Source: TMP-86 sp044226865 | GTDB lineage: Bacteria > Pseudomonadota > Gammaproteobacteria > Steroidobacterales > Steroidobacteraceae | DNA: 64,000 bases | NCBI GenBank assembly: GCA_044226865.1 | Contig: JBGAGE010000001.1 | Span: 744,001 to 808,000, forward strand | Direction: 5' to 3' | Shown: one piece after another, positions 33,399 to 41,255 of the stretch | Layout: every line of letters begins with the position of its first letter | Numbering within the stretch: the stretch's first letter is position 1 | The notes under the pieces: model-generated | Told to the model about the DNA's origin: nothing | What the model saw: only the letters and a program-made list of their open reading frames with translations | Databases searched by the model: none | Translations under genes and position numbers: made by a program

Positions 33399-34604
33399 AT
33401 GACCCATGCATTCATCTGCGATGCCGTCCGTACGCCCTTCGGCCGCTATGGTGGTGCGCTCGCCACCGTGCGGGCCGATGACCTGGCGGCACTTCCCATC
33501 CGCGCGCTGCTCGAGCGCAACGCCGGCGTACCCGCGGCGCGCATCGAGGAAGTTTATTTCGGCTGCGCCAACCAGGCGGGCGAGGACAACCGCAACCTGG
33601 CGCGCATGGCGGTGCTGCTGGCGGGGCTGCCCGAATCGGTGCCGGCCGCCACGGTCAACCGGCTGTGCGGCTCGGGGATGGATGCGGTTGCGTTGCTGGC
33701 GCGCTCCATGAAGGCCGGGGAAGTATCGCTGGGCATCGCCGGCGGCTCGGAGTCGATGACGCGGGCGCCGTTCGTGATGGGCAAGGCCGATGCCGCGTTC
33801 GCACGCGGTGCCAAGCTCGAGGACACGACCCTCGGCTGGCGTTTCATCAATCCGGCGTTCAAGCAGAAGTTCGGCGTCGACAGCATGGCGGAAACGGCCG
33901 AGAACGTGGTGGCGCAGTTCAACATCTCGCGTGCCGACCAGGATGCCTTCGCGCTGCGCAGCCAGGAGCGCTGCACGCGCGCGCAGGCCGCCGGCCTGTT
34001 CAAGCCGGAACTTCTCAGCGTGGCGGTGCCGCAGGGGCGGGGGGAACCGCGCATGGTGGATACCGATGAGCATCCGCGCGCGGATGTGACGCTCGCGGGT
34101 CTCGCCAAGCTCAAGGGCGTGGTCAGGCCCGAGGGCAGCGTCACGGCGGGCAATGCCTCGGGCATCAATGACGGCAGCGCGGCCCTGCTGCTCGCCACGG
34201 AAGCGGCGGCGCGCGAGTTTTCGCTGACGCCCAAGGCACGCGTGGTCGCGGCCGCCACGGCCGGCGTGGCGCCGCGCATCATGGGCATGGGGCCCGTTCC
34301 GGCCAGCCGCCGCGTGCTGGAGTTGGCGGGCTTGAAGCTTGCGCAGATGGATGTCGTCGAATTGAACGAGGCCTTCGCGGGGCAGGCGCTCGCGGTGCTG
34401 CGCGAACTGGGGCTCCCCGACGATGCGGCGCATGTGAATCCCAATGGCGGCGCCATTGCCCTGGGCCATCCGCTCGGCGCCAGCGGCGCACGGCTCGTCG
34501 GCACCGCCATGTACCAATTGCAGCGCAGCGGCGGCCGCTATGCATTGTGCACCATGTGCATCGGCGTCGGCCAGGGCATTGCCATGATCATCGAGAGGGT
34601 GTGA
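33399..34604 (+). CDS. paaJ: PaaJ, 3-oxoadipyl-CoA/3-oxo-5,6-dehydrosuberyl-CoA thiolase
   Basis: 401 residues. Thiolase with the acyl-accepting cysteine in NRLCGSGMDAV (near residue 91), the NPNGGAIALGHPLGASGAR histidine block and the C-terminal CTMCIGVGQG cysteine. Cleaves C8 and C6 3-oxoacyl-CoA intermediates to acetyl-CoA and finally succinyl-CoA. PcaF-type thiolases look alike; the paa context decides the name. Last base overlaps the paaZ ATG. Confidence 0.93.
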   Translation: MTHAFICDAVRTPFGRYGGALATVRADDLAALPIRALLERNAGVPAARIEEVYFGCANQAGEDNRNLARMAVLLAGLPESVPAATVNRLCGSGMDAVALLARSMKAGEVSLGIAGGSESMTRAPFVMGKADAAFARGAKLEDTTLGWRFINPAFKQKFGVDSMAETAENVVAQFNISRADQDAFALRSQERCTRAQAAGLFKPELLSVAVPQGRGEPRMVDTDEHPRADVTLAGLAKLKGVVRPEGSVTAGNASGINDGSAALLLATEAAAREFSLTPKARVVAAATAGVAPRIMGMGPVPASRRVLELAGLKLAQMDVVELNEAFAGQALAVLRELGLPDDAAHVNPNGGAIALGHPLGASGARLVGTAMYQLQRSGGRYALCTMCIGVGQGIAMIIERV

Positions 34605-36649
34605 TGCAACTGCACAGCTACGTCTATGCGCAATGGCTGGCGGGGCGCGGCAAGGCCGCCGCGCTGCGCGATGCCACTACCGGTGCGGTGGTCGCCGAGA
34701 GCTCCTCCGAAGGGGTGGATTTCGCCAAGGTGTTGGACTACGCCCGCGGTACGGGCGGACCTGCGTTGCGCGAGATGACCTTCCATCAGCGCGCCGCGTT
34801 GCTCAAGGCGCTGGCCAAGATGTTGAGCGGGCACAAGGACGAGTTCTACGCGCTGTCCACGCTGACCGGCGCCACCAAGGCCGATTCCTGGGTGGACATC
34901 GACGGCGGCATCTCCACGTTGTTCGTCTACGCGAGCAAGGGCGCGCGCGAATTGCCCAATCAGCGCGTGTTCATCGATGGCTTCCCTGAGGCCATTTCCA
35001 AGGGTGGCACCTTCACCGGGCAACACATCTGCGTGCCGCTCGAAGGCGCGGCCGTGCACATCAATGCCTTCAATTTTCCCGTGTGGGGCATGCTCGAGAA
35101 GATGGCGCCGGCGCTGCTCGCCGGCGTGCCGGTGGTGGTCAAGCCCGCCACGGCCACGTCCTACCTCACCCAGGCTGTGTTCAAGCGCATGGTCGAGTCG
35201 AACATCCTGCCCGCGGGGGCGATTCAGCTGATCTGCGGGAGCCTGGGCAACCTGTTCGATCACCTGACCTGCCAGGACGTGGTGTCCTTCACCGGCTCGG
35301 CCGGCACCGCCAACTCCTTGCGGCGGCATCCGGTGATCACGGCGCAATCGGTGCGCTTCATCGCCGAGACCGATTCCATCAATTCATCGCTCCTTGGCGC
35401 GGATGCCGCGGCGGGAACGCCGGAGTTCGATCTGTTCGTGCGCGAAGTCGCGCGCGAGATGACCTCCAAGGCGGGCCAGAAATGCACGGCCATCCGCAAG
35501 GCCATCGTGCCCGCGGCGCGGGTGCAGGAAGTCGTCGATGCCTTGCGCGCCAAGCTCGCCCAGGTGGTGGTGGGGAACCCCGCCCTCGAGCACGTGCGCA
35601 TGGGGCCGCTGGCGAGCCTCGCGCAGCGCAACGAGATCCTCGAGCGGGTGCGCCTGCTGCAGACCGAAGCCGAGCTGGTGGCAGGCAATCCGCAGCAATT
35701 CAACGTCGACGGTGCCAGCGCGGATCTCGGCGCCTTCGTTCCACCCATGCTGCTGCTGTGCCGCCAGCCGGGCGCGGCGCACGCCGTTCATGTCACCGAG
35801 GCTTTCGGCCCGGTGTGCACCGTGCTGCCTTATGCCTCGGATCAGGAGGCGATCGCGCTGGCGCGACGCGGGGAGGGGAGCCTGGCCGGCTCGATTTTCA
35901 CCGCCGATGACGAAATCGCCGCGCGACTGGCGCTCGGCCTTGCTCCCCTGCATGGCCGCCTGGTCATCATCAATCGGGACTGCGCCAAGGAATCCACCGG
36001 CCATGGGTCACCGCTCCCGCACCTGGTGCACGGCGGACCGGGCCGCGCCGGTGGCGGCGAGGAAATGGGCGGCATCCGCGGCGTCATGCATTACCTGCAG
36101 CGCACGGCGCTGCAGGGCTCGCCGCAGACCCTGGCGCGCATCACCGGCCGCTGGATCAAGGGCGCCGCGGAGCGCGCCCCCGGCGTGCATCCTTTCCGCA
36201 AGCCCTTCCACACGCTGTCCATCGGCGACACCTTCAAGTCCGGATCGCGCACGGTGGGCATCGAGGACATCGAGCGCTTCGCCGCGCTGACAGGCGACAC
36301 CTTCTACGCGCACATGAGCGAGGAACTCGCGGCGCGCAATCCCTTCTTCGGCGGTCGCGTGGCGCATGGATATTTCCTGATCTCGGCCGCGGCCGGTCTG
36401 TTCGTGGACCCGGATTTCGGCCCGGTGCTGGCCAACTACGGCATCGACAACCTGCGTTTCGTGAAGCCGGTGAAGGCGGGCGACAGCATCCAGGTGCGGC
36501 TGACGTGCAAGCACAAGACGCTGCGGGCGGACAAGGGATACGGCGAGGTGGCCTGGGATACGGAGATCACCAATCAACTCGGCGAGACCGTGGCCACCTA
36601 CGATGTGCTGACCATGGTGAGCGAAGAGGCGATGCCGGGTAGCGCGTAG
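34604..36649 (+). CDS. paaZ: PaaZ, bifunctional oxepin-CoA hydrolase / aldehyde dehydrogenase
   Basis: 681 residues, two domains as expected. The N-terminal aldehyde dehydrogenase (residues ~1-515) carries the catalytic cysteine in SKAGQKCTAIRKA. The C-terminal MaoC-type (R)-hydratase (about 530-681) carries the hydratase Asp/His in TGDTFYAHMSEE with GGRVAHGYFLISAAAG after it. It opens the oxepin ring and oxidises the resulting aldehyde. It is the last gene of the paa run and is followed by a 98-bp gap with a 12-bp tandem repeat. Confidence 0.96.
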   Translation: MQLHSYVYAQWLAGRGKAAALRDATTGAVVAESSSEGVDFAKVLDYARGTGGPALREMTFHQRAALLKALAKMLSGHKDEFYALSTLTGATKADSWVDIDGGISTLFVYASKGARELPNQRVFIDGFPEAISKGGTFTGQHICVPLEGAAVHINAFNFPVWGMLEKMAPALLAGVPVVVKPATATSYLTQAVFKRMVESNILPAGAIQLICGSLGNLFDHLTCQDVVSFTGSAGTANSLRRHPVITAQSVRFIAETDSINSSLLGADAAAGTPEFDLFVREVAREMTSKAGQKCTAIRKAIVPAARVQEVVDALRAKLAQVVVGNPALEHVRMGPLASLAQRNEILERVRLLQTEAELVAGNPQQFNVDGASADLGAFVPPMLLLCRQPGAAHAVHVTEAFGPVCTVLPYASDQEAIALARRGEGSLAGSIFTADDEIAARLALGLAPLHGRLVIINRDCAKESTGHGSPLPHLVHGGPGRAGGGEEMGGIRGVMHYLQRTALQGSPQTLARITGRWIKGAAERAPGVHPFRKPFHTLSIGDTFKSGSRTVGIEDIERFAALTGDTFYAHMSEELAARNPFFGGRVAHGYFLISAAAGLFVDPDFGPVLANYGIDNLRFVKPVKAGDSIQVRLTCKHKTLRADKGYGEVAWDTEITNQLGETVATYDVLTMVSEEAMPGSA

Positions 36650-36680
36650 CGGCTATCCATGGCGTACCTGCCCGGTATGT

Positions 36681-36722
36681 ACCGGGTACCGTACCGGGTA
36701 CCGTACCGGGTACCGTACCGGG
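36681..36722. repeat. 12-bp tandem repeat, 3.5 copies
   Basis: ACCGGGTACCGT is repeated three times, followed by a half copy ACCGGG, just after paaZ and 25 bp before the M16 peptidase ATG. A degenerate earlier unit precedes it: CCCGGTA-TG-TACCGGG at 36671-36686 is a 7-bp inverted repeat. Each unit contains the palindrome GGTACC, so the RNA can fold in several registers. It may act as a terminator for the paa run or as a slippage-prone spacer. Confidence 0.8.
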
Positions 36723-36747
36723 CTTGATTCCGGGTTAACATCCGGGA

Positions 36748-38148
36748 ATGACAACCCCGAAAATCGTGGCGGCCGTCGTGGCCGCAATCTGGTCCCTGGC
36801 CACGGCGGCCGCGCCCGCCGCTGCGCGCGCAGCAGCGCGCACCACTACCCCCGTCGTGGCAGGCTTCACCTTCGTGCGCTCGCTTGGCGGCATCGACGAG
36901 TACCGGCTCGACGGCAACGGGCTCACCGTGCTGCTGGCGCGCGATGCGTCCGCACCGGTGGTGACCTTCAACGTCACCTACCTCGTGGGTTCGCGCAACG
37001 AAGTCACCGGCACCACCGGCGCCACGCACCTGCTCGAGCACCTGATGTTCAAGGGCACCGAGCACCACAACGATGCGGCCGGCAACAGCCTGAAGCAATA
37101 CCTGGAAGGGGTGGGCGGCAACTACAACGCCACCACTTCGCTGGATCGAACGCATTATTACGCCACCGTCGGCCGCGATGCGCTGGAAGGCTACGTGCGC
37201 GTCGAGGCCGATCGCATGCGCAACCTGTGGTTGCGGGAGTCCGACCGGCAATCCGAGATGACCGTGGTGCGCAACGAGTTCGAGCGCGGCAAGAACGACC
37301 CCGACAACGTGCTGGTGGAGGAAGTGACCGCCGCCGCTTATCAGGCATTGCCGTATCACCACTCCACCATCGGCTGGCGCAGCGACATCGAACACGTGCC
37401 GATCGAGAAACTGCGCGAGTTCTACGACACCTTCTACTGGCCGAACAATGCCACGGTCACCGCGGCGGGGGACTTCGACGCGGTCAAGCTCCTGGGCTGG
37501 ATCAAGCAGTACTACGGCGGCTTCACCGCCTCGCCGAAGCCCATTCCGCCCATGTACACCGAGGAGCCCGAACAGACCGGCGCGCGTCGCGTCACGGTGA
37601 AACGTCCGGGGGAACTGGGCACGGTGTTGATCGCGCACAAGGTGCCGGTCGGGCGCGACGCGGACCAGGCGCCGCTGGCCGTGCTCGATGCCATCCTGAG
37701 CGATGGCAAGAGCGGGCGCCTGTACCGCCAATTGGTGGACAAGGGCCTGGCATTGAACGCAGGCGCGGGCGTGAATGTGTCGCACGACCTTTCGCTCCAC
37801 ATGATGTATGCGAGCCTCGCGCCCGAGGCCAAGCATGAGGATGTGGAGAAGGCTTTGTGGAGCGCCGTCAAGGAGATCCAGGACAAGGGCGTGAGCGCGG
37901 CGGAGCTCGAGCGCGTCAAGAACCAGACCTTGGCGCAGGTGGCCTATAAGCGCGACGGAACGGCGGGTGTCGTGAGCGAGATCAACGAATACATCTCGAT
38001 CGGCGATTGGACGCTTTACGTGCGCTTCCCCGAGCTCGTGCAGAAGGTCGGCGCCGCCGACGTGCAGCGCGTCGCGAAGCAATATTTCACCGAGGACACG
38101 GGCACCACGGGATGGTTCGTCCCGACTGCCGCCGGAGAACGCCGATGA
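36748..38148 (+). CDS. M16-family zinc peptidase, catalytic subunit
   Basis: 466 residues. A cleavable signal peptide is likely (hydrophobic residues 5-25, Ala-rich end), so the protein is periplasmic. The inverted zinc motif HLLEH (HxxEH) is present in ATHLLEHLMFKGTEHHN, with the third ligand Glu in TVVRNEFERGKNDP. Both repeat halves of an M16 half-protein are visible. It is coupled to a second M16 protein lacking the zinc motif, the usual active/inactive heterodimer arrangement. The substrate is unknown. Confidence 0.92.
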   Translation: MTTPKIVAAVVAAIWSLATAAAPAAARAAARTTTPVVAGFTFVRSLGGIDEYRLDGNGLTVLLARDASAPVVTFNVTYLVGSRNEVTGTTGATHLLEHLMFKGTEHHNDAAGNSLKQYLEGVGGNYNATTSLDRTHYYATVGRDALEGYVRVEADRMRNLWLRESDRQSEMTVVRNEFERGKNDPDNVLVEEVTAAAYQALPYHHSTIGWRSDIEHVPIEKLREFYDTFYWPNNATVTAAGDFDAVKLLGWIKQYYGGFTASPKPIPPMYTEEPEQTGARRVTVKRPGELGTVLIAHKVPVGRDADQAPLAVLDAILSDGKSGRLYRQLVDKGLALNAGAGVNVSHDLSLHMMYASLAPEAKHEDVEKALWSAVKEIQDKGVSAAELERVKNQTLAQVAYKRDGTAGVVSEINEYISIGDWTLYVRFPELVQKVGAADVQRVAKQYFTEDTGTTGWFVPTAAGERR

Positions 38149-39521
38149 GGACCTTGCTGCTGATCCTGATGAGCTGCTGCGCGGTGATGACGGCTCAAGC
38201 CGGCATGGCCGACAAGGTGGTGCGCAGCCGCGTGGGTGGTGTCGACCTCATCCTGTATCCCACGCCCATCAAGGACGTCGTGACCATCGTGGGCTCGCTG
38301 CCCGCGGGAGACGCCTTCGCTCCCGAGGGACAGGCGGCCGTGCCGACGCTGACCGGCATGATGCTCGATCGCGGTGTGCGCGGCGGGGTGCGCGGCGCCA
38401 CGGCATTGGACAAATACGAGATTGCGAAGCGCCTGGAGAGTGTCGGCGCGGCGATCAGCTTCGACGTCGGCACGCAGACGCTCGACATCCGTGCGAAGTG
38501 CCTCGCCAAGGACCTGCCGCTGGTGATCGAGTTGCTGGCCGCGCAGCTGCGCCAGCCGTCCTTCGAAGCGGCGGAATTCGAGCGTGTACGCCAGCAATTC
38601 ATCGGCGCCGTGCGCAGTTCCATCGACAACAGCGGCTATCGCGCGCGCGATGCTTTCAACCGCGCACTGTTCCCGGCCTCGCATCCCAATCACCCGCAGT
38701 CCATCGAGATGCTGCTGGCGTCCGCACGCACCGCCAGTCTTGATCAGGTGCGTGCGTTCCACGACAGGCTCTACGGTCCCCGCGGCTTCACCTTGGTGCT
38801 GGTGGGCGCCATCGACGTGCCCAAGGTGCGCAAGGCGGTGGCGGCGGGCTTTGCCGGCTGGAACGGCGGGGCGGAACCCCTGTCCGCCAGTGCGGTGGCG
38901 GCCGGCGAGGCCAGGACCGAGGTGGTGACCCTGGAGGGCAAGCCGAGTGTCTCCATCCTGCTCGGCCAGCCAACCGGCCTGCGTTACCGCGATCCGGATG
39001 CGCTGGCGCTGCGCGTGGGAACCGCCATTCTCGGCCAGGGCTTCACCGGCCGTCTCATGTCCAGCGTGCGCGATCGCGAGGGCCTGACCTACGGCATCGG
39101 CGCGGGCGTCAGCGATGACACCTACAGCGACGGCGCCTTCGGCATCTCGGCCACCTTCGCACCGCAGCTGCTCGACAAGGGCATTGCCTCGACGCGACGC
39201 GAGCTGCAACGCTGGTGGCAGGAGGGCGTCACGGCGGAGGAACTGGCGCAGCGCAAGCAGAGCCTCGTGGGTTCCTACCAGGTGGGCCTGTCGAGCACGG
39301 GCGGCATCGCCGCCGCACTCCTGTCGACTACGCAGCGCGGGCTGGAATTGTCCTGGCTCGATCGCTATCCGCAACTCATCCGCGATCTGACGCTGGCGCA
39401 GGTGAATGGCGCCATCCGCCGCCACCTCGATCCGCAGCGCATGACGCTGGTGGAGGCGGGTTCGCTCGGCAAGGCGCCGCCGCCTGCGGCTCCGGAGGCG
39501 ACACCGGAGGCGGGGCGGTGA
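38145..39521 (+). CDS. M16-family peptidase-like protein, non-catalytic partner
   Basis: 458 residues with an N-terminal signal peptide (MRTLLLILMSCCAVMTAQA). M16 fold with the C-terminal landmark SVRDREGLTYGIGAG, but the HxxEH zinc motif is absent (the matching region reads MMLDRGVRGG). It probably pairs with the preceding catalytic subunit. ATGA overlap upstream and GTGA overlap with the PotF-like gene downstream mean three secreted proteins are translated as one coupled block. Confidence 0.9.
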   Translation: MRTLLLILMSCCAVMTAQAGMADKVVRSRVGGVDLILYPTPIKDVVTIVGSLPAGDAFAPEGQAAVPTLTGMMLDRGVRGGVRGATALDKYEIAKRLESVGAAISFDVGTQTLDIRAKCLAKDLPLVIELLAAQLRQPSFEAAEFERVRQQFIGAVRSSIDNSGYRARDAFNRALFPASHPNHPQSIEMLLASARTASLDQVRAFHDRLYGPRGFTLVLVGAIDVPKVRKAVAAGFAGWNGGAEPLSASAVAAGEARTEVVTLEGKPSVSILLGQPTGLRYRDPDALALRVGTAILGQGFTGRLMSSVRDREGLTYGIGAGVSDDTYSDGAFGISATFAPQLLDKGIASTRRELQRWWQEGVTAEELAQRKQSLVGSYQVGLSSTGGIAAALLSTTQRGLELSWLDRYPQLIRDLTLAQVNGAIRRHLDPQRMTLVEAGSLGKAPPPAAPEATPEAGR

Positions 39522-40627
39522 ATTGGAAGCGCTGGCGCTGGCATGCCGTCGCGCTCGCGGCCGGCATCGCGTTGGCGGCGACGGGCTTGTCCGCAAGGCC
39601 CGAGCCCGAGCGGCTGTTCATCTACAATTGGGCCGATTTCATCGGTACGCGCACCATCGCCGCCTTCGAGCGCGAGACCGGCATCAAGGTGGTGTACGAC
39701 ACCTATGATTCCGAGGACACCATGGAGGCCCGGCTGCTGGCGGGCGGTTCGGGTTATGACGTGGTGTCGGCATCCACCAATTACTTCAGCCGCGAGATCA
39801 AGGCGGGGGTCTACGAACCGCTGGACCGGTCGCGGCTGCCCGGCTGGGAGCGCCTGAATCCCCGCGTGATGCGCATCCTCGAGCAGTATGATCCCGGCAA
39901 TCGTCACGCGATTCCCTACCTGCATTCGATCAACGGCTTCGCCTACAACGTCGACATGATCAAGAAGCGCCTGCCGGACGCGCCCGTCGACAGCCTGGAT
40001 ATGATCTTCAAGCCCGAGATCATCGCGAAATTCGCCGATTGCGGCGTGAGCTTCCTGGATTCCGCCGAGGACAACCTGCAGTTGGCGCTGAACTACCTGC
40101 GTCTGGACCCCAACACCACGCGGCGCGAGGATTTCCTGGCGGCGCAGAAGCTGTTGCTGTCGGTGCGGCCCTACGTGCGCTCTTTCGATTCGGTGGAGTT
40201 CATGAATGCGCTCGCCAATCGCGAACTGTGCATCGCCATGTCCTGGTCGAGCGACTATGCGCAGTCATTGGCGCGGGCACGGGCCGCCGGTATCCGGGTG
40301 AACCTGGCCTTCACCGTGCCGCGCGAGGGCGCCAACCAGACCTTCTCCGGCCTGCTCATACCCACCGGCGCGCCGCACCCCGACGCCGCCTATAAGTTCC
40401 TGGCCTTCCTGCTGCGGCCCGAGGTGATCGCCGATATCACCAACGACATCTACTACGGCAACGACAATCTCGCCGCCAATGCGCTGGTGAAGCCCGAGAT
40501 CCTCAACGATCCGAGCTTGTACCCGACCCCGGAGATGGAAGCGCGCCTGTACCGCTCGAGCGAGGTGAGTTCGGCCACCGAACGCATCCGTACGCGCGTG
40601 TGGACCCGGATCAAGACGGCGCGCTGA
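39518..40627 (+). CDS. PotF-like periplasmic polyamine/amine-binding protein
   Basis: 369 residues with a signal peptide (residues 1-26). It aligns by eye with E. coli PotF: YNWADFIG, GIKVVYDTYDSEDTMEARLLAG, CGVSFLDSAED, MSWSSDYAQ and the C-terminal RTRVWTRIK. The ligand-site Trp, Glu and the W-x-x-D pair are kept. However, the Asp of PotF's FFDVFAMP block (Asp278) is Ser here (TFSGLLIP), which suggests a ligand other than putrescine. The matching permeases are at 42734-44493 and the ATPase at 56229. GTG start coupled to the M16 partner. Confidence 0.88.
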   Translation: MNWKRWRWHAVALAAGIALAATGLSARPEPERLFIYNWADFIGTRTIAAFERETGIKVVYDTYDSEDTMEARLLAGGSGYDVVSASTNYFSREIKAGVYEPLDRSRLPGWERLNPRVMRILEQYDPGNRHAIPYLHSINGFAYNVDMIKKRLPDAPVDSLDMIFKPEIIAKFADCGVSFLDSAEDNLQLALNYLRLDPNTTRREDFLAAQKLLLSVRPYVRSFDSVEFMNALANRELCIAMSWSSDYAQSLARARAAGIRVNLAFTVPREGANQTFSGLLIPTGAPHPDAAYKFLAFLLRPEVIADITNDIYYGNDNLAANALVKPEILNDPSLYPTPEMEARLYRSSEVSSATERIRTRVWTRIKTAR

Positions 40628-40667
40628 TGCGTTCCGGCAACCCAGATTTCTTCAAGAGGATTTGCTG

Positions 40668-41255
40668 ATGTCACAAGTGGTCAGTTTCCGGCAGATGCAG
40701 GACGGCACCAAGGCCGACTACGAACTGCTCGATCGCTACGAGCGGGAGTTCGCCGCCACGCTTCCCGACCGGGTGCTGGAGGCGGTGAAGCAGCTCGGCA
40801 GTTCGCTCGAAGGCTACCCCATCAGCAGGTTCATGCATTCGACGCAGTCGGCGACCCGCGCGTTGAACGATGGCGCGGATGATGATTGGGTGGTGGCGGC
40901 GCTCGTGCATGACGTCGGCGATGTGCTGGCGCCGTACAATCACGCGGACATTGCGGCGGCGATCCTCAAGCCCTACGTGCGCGCCGAGGTGAGCTGGGTG
41001 GTCGAGCAGCATGGGCTGTTCCAGTCCTATTACTACGCCCATCACATGGGCGGCAACCGCCACGGCCGCGACCGCTACAAGGATCATCCCTGGTACGGAC
41101 TGTGCGAGAGCTTCTGCGCCAAGTGGGATCAGTCCTCATTCGACCCCGATTACCCGACCTTGCCGCTCGAGGCCTTCGAGCCGGCGGTGCGGCGCGTGTT
41201 CCTGCGCAAGGCGCATGACCCGCGCTTCACGCGCGAAGGGGTCAAATCAACCTGA
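40668..41255 (+). CDS. HD-domain di-iron protein, PhnZ/TmpB/MIOX-like oxygenase or phosphohydrolase
   Basis: 195 residues. Metal ligands in the HD order are visible: His57, His81-Asp82 (LVHDVGD), His92, His115 and Asp154, matching two-metal HD proteins. The family also includes oxygenases such as PhnZ and TmpB that act on amino- and trimethylamino-phosphonates. FQSYYYAHHMGG and KWDQSSFDPDYP are typical of the uncharacterised branch. AGAGGA lies 8 nt before the ATG. It is 40 bp after the PotF-like gene, so co-expression is likely. Function unknown; oxygenase chemistry on an amine substrate is an inference from context. Confidence 0.75.
   Translation: MSQVVSFRQMQDGTKADYELLDRYEREFAATLPDRVLEAVKQLGSSLEGYPISRFMHSTQSATRALNDGADDDWVVAALVHDVGDVLAPYNHADIAAAILKPYVRAEVSWVVEQHGLFQSYYYAHHMGGNRHGRDRYKDHPWYGLCESFCAKWDQSSFDPDYPTLPLEAFEPAVRRVFLRKAHDPRFTREGVKST

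Noticed and set aside
36661..36730. CRISPR-like repeat or insertion sequence end
   Set aside because: Repeat units are 12 bp and contiguous, with no spacers, target duplication or transposase.
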